This document shows, piece by piece, positions 9,774 through 16,604 of a DNA stretch of 64,000 bases; position 1 is the stretch's first letter; the number at the start of each line of letters is the position of its first letter. The notes beneath the pieces are model-generated. The model did not search any database. It was given only the letters and a program-made list of their open reading frames with translations, and had not been told where the DNA came from. The translations under genes were made by a program, and so were the position numbers. This DNA comes from Nostoc commune NIES-4072 (GTDB lineage: Bacteria > Cyanobacteriota > Cyanobacteriia > Cyanobacteriales > Nostocaceae), in NCBI RefSeq assembly GCF_003113895.1, contig NZ_BDUD01000001.1, positions 1,959,821-2,023,820 of the forward strand, written 5' to 3'.

Positions 9774-9869
9774 ATGTCTACTTTTATTTTGGCTGCTTTT
9801 TTAGTTAGTTTACTCAGTGTTTCAGGTTATGCTGCGATCGCCTACCTGTTCCCTCAAAATCGTTCCTAA
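9774..9869 (+). CDS. Possible 31-residue single-span membrane protein
   Basis: ATG at 9774, stop at 9867-9869. The product starts MSTFILAAFLVSLLSVSGYA and ends in a polar PQNRS tail, so one transmembrane helix fills most of it. The size and shape resemble small subunits of photosynthetic or NDH complexes, but it matches none I know by sequence. There is no strong ribosome binding site. Could be chance; listed because it is short, cleanly hydrophobic and sits alone in a gene-free gap. Confidence 0.35.
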   Translation: MSTFILAAFLVSLLSVSGYAAIAYLFPQNRS

Positions 9870-9955
9870 GACTGACCAAATAACAATTTGCTATTCAATC
9901 TTAAAAAGGGATTGCAAAAATTTAGCAATAAATTCACGGTTCTTGGTTCGATGTC

Positions 9956-10627
9956 TTATTGATCAGCAGTGACGATCGCGATCGCAAAGCCATCATATCC
10001 TTTGCTGCCCACTGTCTGGATTGCCGTGGCGCAAACGCGCGGCTCAGAGGCGAGTAGTTCGTTGAAGCGACGTACTCCTTGGACGCTAGGATCGCTGCTG
10101 GTAGCATCAATCACTGTTCCGTTACGCACAACATTATCGGCAATGATTAGACTACCGCGACGGGAAAGCTTGAGCGCCCATCTGAAGTAATCTGGATTGT
10201 TTGGCTTGTCGGCGTCAATGAAGATTAGGTCAAATGTATGACCTTCGGCAGCAATCTGTGGCAACGTAGAGAGTGCCTGTCCGAGGCGCAGCTCAACAAT
10301 ATCGGACAGACCAGCGTGGGCGATGTTGGTGTGGGCGACTTCGGCGTGCTTTGGGTTGGCCTCCAGCGTAATCAGACGGCCGTCGCTAGGTAACGCCCGC
10401 GCTAGCCAGATGGTACTGTAGCCGCCCAGCGTGCCAATCTCTAGAATGGTTCGCGCCCCTTGAATTTGTGCCAACAGCAACAGCAGCTTGCCCTGGTTTG
10501 GCGAAACGTTATGCGGTGGTAATCCAGCTGCGGCGCTAGTCTGGAGCGCCGCATCCAGCGCAGGGTCGGGCGGTACAAGTAAATCGTTAAAGTAATGATC
10601 GACCGCAGTCCATTGCTCTTGAGTCAT
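9956..10627 (-). CDS. Class I SAM-dependent O-methyltransferase (CCoAOMT-like)
   Basis: 223 residues. The SAM-binding motif ILEIGTLGGYSTIWLA (about 60-75), the acidic motif LITLEANP, the DLIFIDADK loop (metal-binding aspartates of this class) and LIIADNVVRNG are all in order, as in the small-molecule catechol O-methyltransferases (Pfam Methyltransf_3). Substrate unknown. The gene is noticeably more GC-rich than its neighbours, which may point to transfer. It is followed upstream on the same strand by the dehydrogenase gene 43 bp away, so the two may be co-transcribed. Confidence 0.88.
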   Translation of the reverse strand: MTQEQWTAVDHYFNDLLVPPDPALDAALQTSAAAGLPPHNVSPNQGKLLLLLAQIQGARTILEIGTLGGYSTIWLARALPSDGRLITLEANPKHAEVAHTNIAHAGLSDIVELRLGQALSTLPQIAAEGHTFDLIFIDADKPNNPDYFRWALKLSRRGSLIIADNVVRNGTVIDATSSDPSVQGVRRFNELLASEPRVCATAIQTVGSKGYDGFAIAIVTADQ

Positions 10628-10670
10628 AAATTCTCGCTTTTTACCCTATCTATAAAAGAATTACTCAAGA

Positions 10671-11558
10671 TTAGGTGTCAGATATTGCTTCATTGGAAAG
10701 GATTGTAATGATTTCATCCAATGGGCGATCGCGATGGCATTCTTCTGGTGTTTCCTTACTCAAGGAGGTTTCTTTGACCAAGCGGTAAACGTCGGCTGCG
10801 CCGTAAAAAATCCTTTCAGTCAGACCTAACTCTTTAAAAGTTTCTGCAATCTCTTCCATTTCTCCTATCCAACGATGCGCTTTTGGTGTCATCGATGGAA
10901 TCGAACGGGTTAATATGCTAGCAAGTTCCTGTTGGCTACTAGACACTTCATCCCATAGTTGCTTATCCAATCCTAAACGATGGGCTGCTATTAGTAATTC
11001 TGTGCCGATTGCTGTAAGTCCTTTTGTCAGGGCTGCATAGGACATTTTCAAACCGGAAGCTTGACCAATTTCATCACCTATCACCCGCACATCCAAGCCA
11101 TGATCCCGCAGTTGTAGGAGTTGACTGGCTTGTTTTCCTGAAACATAAATGCGGGTGCGATTGGGAACTCGTGGTGGTGGGCCAATAATTGATGCATCTA
11201 CGAATGTTCCCCCAACTGATTCAATAAGTTGGCTGATACTAATGACTTTTTGGGGTGCGATCGCATTACAGTCAACATAGAGAATGGGTTTACCAACATT
11301 GCTGATCGCTTCAGCTACAAGATTCGCTGCTTCGCTGGCTGCTGCGGGAACTAGAACTGACAAGACTACATCAGATTCAATTACTAGTTGCGTGAGGGAA
11401 CCCACATCTTGAATGTTGGCTGCGGCTGCTAATTGCCGAGTTCGTTCACTGCGATTGTCTAGAGCAGCAATAGTTTTCAATCCATTTTGATTGAGAACAG
11501 CTGCGATCGCTTGTCCCATATCACCTGGACTTAAAATACCAATAGTTTGGATAGGCAT
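10671..11558 (-). CDS. NAD(P)-dependent dehydrogenase of the 6PGDH/3-hydroxyisobutyrate dehydrogenase superfamily with DUF1932
   Basis: 295 residues. An N-terminal Rossmann fold begins at once, with IGILSPGDMGQAIA as the dinucleotide loop; the central ASIIGPPPRVPNRTRIYVSG corresponds to the substrate-side segment of beta-hydroxyacid dehydrogenases. The C-terminal helical part, GLKMSYAALTKGLTAIGTEL onward, looks like DUF1932. The conserved active lysine of the family fits K in SGLKMSYAA. Substrate unknown. Convergent with nothing; lies upstream of the O-methyltransferase on the same strand. Confidence 0.82.
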   Translation of the reverse strand: MPIQTIGILSPGDMGQAIAAVLNQNGLKTIAALDNRSERTRQLAAAANIQDVGSLTQLVIESDVVLSVLVPAAASEAANLVAEAISNVGKPILYVDCNAIAPQKVISISQLIESVGGTFVDASIIGPPPRVPNRTRIYVSGKQASQLLQLRDHGLDVRVIGDEIGQASGLKMSYAALTKGLTAIGTELLIAAHRLGLDKQLWDEVSSSQQELASILTRSIPSMTPKAHRWIGEMEEIAETFKELGLTERIFYGAADVYRLVKETSLSKETPEECHRDRPLDEIITILSNEAISDT

Positions 11559-11929
11559 GGAAAGTTTTATATTTACTTTGTGGCTTACAAGTTAATTCAG
11601 GTAATTGAGCCTTAACAAAAAACTATAAATCGATACATATACCGTATTTAAATCAAACCACGGATAAGCTTAACAAGCAAGCTATCTGCTGAGAGATAGG
11701 AAGGAGGCAGGAGAACAGGGATTTTAATGAATTGCAATTAATAATTTTTTTGATAGCTCGGTCAATTACTGAAGATGAAGATTAGACAACTAATGGTTTA
11801 AAAGCTTTACAGGAGTTGGGATAGAAGCACTTTTTTGGAGCTGAGGAATTTTTACACTTACCCTTTTGCGCATTGTTTAGATTGAGAATAATAACACCGG
11901 ATGCAATACTGCGTAGGTTTCGCCTTGAG
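11559..11929. other. Intergenic, nothing recognised
   Basis: About 370 AT-rich bases between two genes of the same strand. I see no ORF with coding character, no repeat shared with the rest of the window and no convincing terminator. Confidence 0.5.
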
Positions 11930-13456
11930 TTAAAATTTCTGACCTGTAGTAACTTCAAATCTAACTTCTCCTTGGTTGCTAATTCCTAAGTCGCCTCGAA
12001 TCAGGCCAAAGGATGACTTGAATCGCAATCCTAAGCCGTAACCAAAGCCACTTCCAGGTTTGTCTCGTAGCACTCCTGGTTCTCCCAATACGGTTTCGCT
12101 AGACCCGAAATCTGAGGCGAGGTCAGTAAAGAGAACTCCTCCGATTGATTGTAAAATTGGAAAACGATATTCAATAGAAGCTAAACCATAACTGCGACCA
12201 CTGGCAACTTTACCATAACCGTAACCTCTGACAGAATCTAGCCCACCAATATTAAAGGCATCTGCTGGTGGAAAGTCTCCAATAGTCGTACCAATTTGTA
12301 AATTAATCGCCAACATTTCTGGATTGTCGGTTAGCCGACCATTCCCTATCCAACTGACTGGTAAATACTGAATATAGTCTCCCTGTAAGCGGTTGCTGGA
12401 AATGTTACCCAGTCCAATGGGAATCGCTTGTTCTGTGCTGAGGGTGAGGATTGATCCTTGAGTTGGATTGTCTTTGCGATCGCGTTGATCTTTAGACACA
12501 GCAAATGATACAGTAAATAGATCATCAATGCCAGTACCGCTCACAGATAGGGGACTCCCTAATCTATCCACTTGTACAACGTTATATTCTTGATCGCGTA
12601 GGCTAATCCGGGTATAGTTGAGAGCCACTGATGTATCCCACTCATCAAAAGCTCTTAAAAGTGCCACAGAACCACCAAACCTTCCTTCTCGCACTTTGTT
12701 ACCGTTTGACAATCTGATATCTTCGTTGAAGGTTCCTGATATATTTCGACTACGAAAACCTCTAATGCTATAGCCTAAGCGGTTTGGTTCTCCAGGACGA
12801 TAAGGACTAGTGAATTGACCATTAAACTGGATATCTTCACTGCTCAACTGCACAGTTGTATCTAATTTATCGTTAAGACCGCTAATATTTGCATCTTTGT
12901 AACCTACCCGCCCGTATAGCCCAACATCATCGTTATTTCCGCCTCCTAAGATTAAAGAAGGGAAGCTGCGCTCTTTGATTTTATAGATGATTTTAACACT
13001 AGAAGCATCTTGTTCTCGATCAACATTTACTTGATTAAATGACTCTAATCTCCTCAATCGTTGCAAGTCTGCTTGAAGTAAATCTTCACGGAATACCTGA
13101 CCAGGTTTGAGTTTCAGCAGACCAATGATAAAATCTGTCTGAGTCCGCCCTTTAATTGGCTGACCTTTATCATCAAGCGACTCACCTTTGCCATTAATAA
13201 AAAGAATTTCGATATCTTTGACAACTTTTTGGGAAAATTCAAGAGTCTGGTTATCTCCTGAAGTTGCTCCTATATAATTACCATATTTGGCATACTCTCC
13301 TATATGGATCGTAGCTTCCGGGCTAACAATACCACTAGATTCATCCTGAGTAGAAGATTGCGAGTCTGCAAGGGCCTCTGCATTTTTCCCACTCATTAAC
13401 ATTACTGCGATGCCTACGGCGGCAAGCAACGCAATTACAGTTATTTGAACTCGCAT
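11930..13456 (-). CDS. Omp85/BamA-superfamily outer-membrane protein
   Basis: 508 residues with an N-terminal hydrophobic segment (VIALLAAVGIAVMLMSG) that reads as signal peptide. A single POTRA-like region follows (about 80-165: KVVKDIEILFINGKG, GQVFREDLLQADLQRL), then a C-terminal beta-barrel with the alternating pattern of surface-antigen D15, including the SVRGYGYGKVASGRSYG motif typical of the lid loop, and a terminal aromatic residue. Full cyanobacterial Omp85 proteins carry three POTRA domains, so this is a shorter relative, perhaps a TamA-like or patatin-associated type. Role in outer-membrane biogenesis is inferred from family. Confidence 0.82.
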   Translation of the reverse strand: MRVQITVIALLAAVGIAVMLMSGKNAEALADSQSSTQDESSGIVSPEATIHIGEYAKYGNYIGATSGDNQTLEFSQKVVKDIEILFINGKGESLDDKGQPIKGRTQTDFIIGLLKLKPGQVFREDLLQADLQRLRRLESFNQVNVDREQDASSVKIIYKIKERSFPSLILGGGNNDDVGLYGRVGYKDANISGLNDKLDTTVQLSSEDIQFNGQFTSPYRPGEPNRLGYSIRGFRSRNISGTFNEDIRLSNGNKVREGRFGGSVALLRAFDEWDTSVALNYTRISLRDQEYNVVQVDRLGSPLSVSGTGIDDLFTVSFAVSKDQRDRKDNPTQGSILTLSTEQAIPIGLGNISSNRLQGDYIQYLPVSWIGNGRLTDNPEMLAINLQIGTTIGDFPPADAFNIGGLDSVRGYGYGKVASGRSYGLASIEYRFPILQSIGGVLFTDLASDFGSSETVLGEPGVLRDKPGSGFGYGLGLRFKSSFGLIRGDLGISNQGEVRFEVTTGQKF

Positions 13457-13833
13457 ATTTAAAATCCGTTAGTGTTATTAACTTTACCACGTAGAGCGGA
13501 TCTCTTGTGCGTAAGTTCTATATAAACCTTGCTATTGGATATCCCAAAATTCGGTTGTTTGCGCCAGTACTTAGTATAAACTGTCAGACTTTTTTCAGAT
13601 TGCGATGACCTCCAGTCGGTCGGAGACCATCGCCTCTGACGGACGGTTACGCCATCGTTCTTGATAAAGTCCTCAAAGGTTTAGAGGTTGCGCTGCTGTC
13701 AGAAAAAGGTATAGTCTAGAAAATAGAAACTCTTCCCGAATACTATGACAGAGGTTCTAAGCTCTTATTTAGCTTTTTTATAAAGAATTACAATGGAGAA
13801 TTGTTTGCTAAATCCACTGATAAATAAAAATCC
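13457..13833. other. Intergenic with a GC-rich imperfect hairpin
   Basis: Divergent promoter region. At about 13602-13633 GCGATG-ACCTCC faces GGAG-ACCATCGC, an imperfect hairpin of the dispersed Nostoc type. No gene is supported in the rest. Confidence 0.5.
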
Positions 13834-14301
13834 ATGAGAGAAAAACCTAAACAACAAATGCGTATGTGGGCGACCTTTTGTCATTTATCGGCTTTATTAG
13901 GGTGGATATTATTGGTTTTTTTAGTATTTATTGGTATTCCCTTATATTTACCTTTAAATCTTTTAGCCCCATTGATAATTTGGAGATTAAAAAAAACACA
14001 ATACCCCTGGATTGATTTCCAAGGTAAGGAATCTATAAATTTTCAAATTTCTTTAACATTATATACTTTATTTGTTATCGCTATATCCTTAGTTATATTA
14101 TTCACTAGGTTTAGTATTGCAGTAACTACAAATGTTTCAATTGATGAAATAAAAGACACTTTAGATAGCTTATTACTTATACTTATATCATTGATTTCAT
14201 TTAAACTTGTACTACAATCATTTTTAGTGAGTTTTGCCTCTATCAAAGCTTACAATGGTGAGCATTATCGTTATCCTTTTACAATTAGAGTTTTACGATA
14301 A
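13834..14301 (+). CDS. DUF4870 (Tic20-like) membrane protein
   Basis: 155 residues. Starts with a short charged segment, MREKPKQQMRMWATFCHLSAL, typical of DUF4870, then four hydrophobic segments with the family signature LAPLIIWRLKKTQYPWIDFQGKE split over residues 45-75. These small membrane proteins are distantly related to Tic20; their function is not established. Very AT-rich relative to neighbours. Monocistronic by spacing. Confidence 0.78.
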   Translation: MREKPKQQMRMWATFCHLSALLGWILLVFLVFIGIPLYLPLNLLAPLIIWRLKKTQYPWIDFQGKESINFQISLTLYTLFVIAISLVILFTRFSIAVTTNVSIDEIKDTLDSLLLILISLISFKLVLQSFLVSFASIKAYNGEHYRYPFTIRVLR

Positions 14302-14424
14302 AACAATGATTAAACCTCTGTTATTTAATATCTACAATTCTCAAATAAAGATTAAATATTTTAGATATGATAGATGAAATGATTTTATTAATTAAATTGG
14401 ATAATTAGAGGAGTATATAATGAT

Positions 14425-15522
14425 ATGATTGGGATTGCGATCGCAGGTACTGGATTTGGTCAAAAAGTCCACATCCCAGGATTCCAAGCACATCCTCAAA
14501 CTGAGGTAGTTGCTGTTTATCACCGAGATATAAATAAAGCTAGAGCTATAGCAGAATCCCATAAGATTCCCCACGCCTCCGATTCACTTACAGATATTGT
14601 GGCATTGCCAGAAGTACAAGCAGTTAGCATCTCTACGCCGCCTTTTTTGCACTATGAAATGGCAAAAACTGTATTGCAAGCTGGCAAACATTTATTATTA
14701 GAAAAACCGATAACTTTAAATGTAGTTGAGGCTAAAGAACTTTATCAATTAGCTAAAGAAAAAAGCGTTATTGTAGCTGTAGACTTTGAATTTCGCTTTG
14801 TACCAGGATGGCAGTTGTTTGCTGAATTATTGTCAGAAGATTATGTGGGTAAGTTACGCCTAATTAAAATTGATTGGTTGGGTTCTTCTCGTGCTGATAC
14901 TTCACGCCCTTGGAATTGGTATTCTGATAAGGAGAAAGGAGGCGGTGCATTGGGATCTTTGGGTTCCCACGCCTTCGATTATATTCACTGGTTATTCGGG
15001 TCAGTGCGTAGATTAAACGCTCATTTAACTACTGCTATTCCTACACGAGTTGACCCTGTTAGTGGAGAATCGAAGCCAGTGGATACAGATGACAACTGTA
15101 TATTAACGCTGGAATTAGCGAATGGTACACCTTGCCAACTTTCTATCAGTGCGGTTGTTCATGCACCAAGAACTCATTGGGTAGAAGTATATGGCGATCG
15201 CGGTACATTAATTGTGGGTAGTGAAAATCAAAAAGATTATATACATGGTTTTCGCGTTTGGGGTTCCCGCCCTGGTAAACCCCTAACGGAAATAGAAATA
15301 CCGAATCGGTTAATTTTTCCGAAAAATTATGCTGATGGACGCATTTCGGCATTTATCCGCGTAGTAGACCAATGGGTGCAAGGAATTGAGCGCAATCAGG
15401 AAATTATACCATCACTGCGAGAAGGAATTTATTCTCAGTTGTTGATGGATTTATCCCATGAATCGCATCAAAAAGCAAGTTGGGTAAATGTTCCAAGCTT
15501 GGGAGAATTTCTTAGCAACTAG
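14425..15522 (+). CDS. Gfo/Idh/MocA-family NAD(P)-dependent oxidoreductase
   Basis: 365 residues. Rossmann start IGIAIAGTGFGQKVHIPGF, then the family motif LLLEKPITLNVVEAKEL (EKP, near residue 94) and the GGGALGSLGSHAFDYIHWLF segment whose last histidine/aspartate residues belong to the active site. Start at ATG 14425, 11 bases after GAGGAG. Members oxidise sugars, inositols or bile-pigment-like compounds; the substrate cannot be told. An HNH endonuclease gene starts eight bases after the stop. Confidence 0.88.
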   Translation: MIGIAIAGTGFGQKVHIPGFQAHPQTEVVAVYHRDINKARAIAESHKIPHASDSLTDIVALPEVQAVSISTPPFLHYEMAKTVLQAGKHLLLEKPITLNVVEAKELYQLAKEKSVIVAVDFEFRFVPGWQLFAELLSEDYVGKLRLIKIDWLGSSRADTSRPWNWYSDKEKGGGALGSLGSHAFDYIHWLFGSVRRLNAHLTTAIPTRVDPVSGESKPVDTDDNCILTLELANGTPCQLSISAVVHAPRTHWVEVYGDRGTLIVGSENQKDYIHGFRVWGSRPGKPLTEIEIPNRLIFPKNYADGRISAFIRVVDQWVQGIERNQEIIPSLREGIYSQLLMDLSHESHQKASWVNVPSLGEFLSN

Positions 15523-15529
15523 AAATAAA

Positions 15530-15775
15530 ATGAGCAAAACTCTCCGTATTCGTATCCCGCCGGAAGTAAAGAAATACGTTTTTCAACGTGACAAATACCA
15601 GTGTCAAAGCTGCGGTAAAACTACTATAGAAACTAACCTCAGTATCGACCATATCATTCCCCTTGCCCGTGGAGGTCAACATGATATCAGCAATTTACAA
15701 ACCCTCTGTTTAACCTGCAATCAACAGAAAAAAGATAACATTAATCCCCACTTCCGGCGATATTTTCAGCTTTAG
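15530..15775 (+). CDS. HNH endonuclease domain protein
   Basis: 81 residues from the ATG at 15530, eight bases after the oxidoreductase stop. The zinc-coordinating CxxC pairs (CQSCGK and CLTCNQQ) and the HNH core SIDHIIPLARGGQHDISNLQTLC are intact. It is almost only the domain, as in the small HNH proteins common in cyanobacteria, which are often close to mobile elements, though none is visible here. A longer start at 15488 would overlap the preceding gene and is unlikely. Confidence 0.85.
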   Translation: MSKTLRIRIPPEVKKYVFQRDKYQCQSCGKTTIETNLSIDHIIPLARGGQHDISNLQTLCLTCNQQKKDNINPHFRRYFQL

Positions 15776-15811
15776 GTTAGGATTGGATGAGCTATTAGTT
15801 TATGATTATCT

Positions 15812-16057
15812 ATGCCTCAAAATCACAATAGCAATTCCCTAAGATTCCTCAACATTAGAACTACGATTCTCTACCTTTTCGCTGTCATAGCTGTTTTAGT
15901 AGTAGCCTTTCCCTGGTTATATGAGATTAAAACGAAAGCTGGGATCGATATATCACCTGGACGCCATGCAGGAACCTTTTTTGAGAAACATACCCACGGA
16001 CTCTTTAGGTGTGAGTGGCTTTATCCCTACCATTGCGATCGCTCTCAGATGAAGTAA
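15812..16057 (+). CDS. Small membrane-anchored hypothetical protein
   Basis: 81 residues. One transmembrane segment (about 17-38, TTILYLFAVIAVLVVAFPWL) followed by a mostly polar tail with GRHAGTFFEKHTHG and two cysteines. It is followed directly by a hairpin terminator, which supports its being a real gene. Not recognised; no function proposed. Confidence 0.55.
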   Translation: MPQNHNSNSLRFLNIRTTILYLFAVIAVLVVAFPWLYEIKTKAGIDISPGRHAGTFFEKHTHGLFRCEWLYPYHCDRSQMK

Positions 16058-16070
16058 AGGAAATCAAAAT

Positions 16071-16091
16071 AAAAGGGGAAATTTTCCCCTT
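16071..16091 (+). terminator. Hairpin terminator
   Basis: Arms AAGGGGAAA and TTTCCCCTT around a single T, 15 bases after the stop of the small membrane protein gene. Confidence 0.65.
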
Positions 16092-16209
16092 ATCTCTGTG
16101 TGATATTTTTTAATAAACATGCTTTTACTTACTCATTAAGTAAGGTTTGTTACTACTAATAGATAGTCAACTAATTTATATCAATTTAATTCATTTTTTA
16201 GAAAATAAT

Positions 16210-16506
16210 TTATTTGTTTTGTTTATCTTTCAAGTAATTTCTCCAATTACATAATTCAATTAAAATATTAATCCAATGCAAGTCGGTTTTCATATTTCGG
16301 TTTAATGGCAATCTTTCATAAAGTTTGATAACTTGCTCTTGATAGACATTTAGTAAAATACTTAAAGAATTAAGAATAGATTGTTTTTCTAATAAGGGAT
16401 AGGAGTATTTTAAAGCTGCAATCACTATTTGACTACCGCGTTGTTCAAAGTGAGCCGATACAGATGAAGAAGGTTTTTTTTGAAAATAATTTATTTTATT
16501 GATCAT
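16210..16506 (-). CDS. Hypothetical 98-residue protein
   Basis: ATG at 16506. Helical, lysine/asparagine-rich, soluble; the segments SILNSLSILLNVYQEQVIKL and HWINILIELCNWRNYL look amphipathic. It is very AT-rich, like the surrounding intergenic DNA, so chance is possible. No family recognised. A location just downstream of the GH57 gene on the same strand says little. Confidence 0.4.
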   Translation of the reverse strand: MINKINYFQKKPSSSVSAHFEQRGSQIVIAALKYSYPLLEKQSILNSLSILLNVYQEQVIKLYERLPLNRNMKTDLHWINILIELCNWRNYLKDKQNK

Positions 16507-16604
16507 TTTTGAAGTTATCTATGTCATTTGAAAATCCTTTTTAATTTTTATTAAGAAATAAGATGCGTTTACCGTGGTAGCACAGATGTGCTACCATACT
16601 ACAT

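Noticed and set aside
13399..13425. GC-rich dispersed repeat inside the Omp85 signal peptide
   Set aside because: GCGATGCCTACGGCGGCAAGC resembles the repeat family, but the encoded residues are an ordinary hydrophobic signal core, so similarity by chance or ancient origin cannot be told apart.
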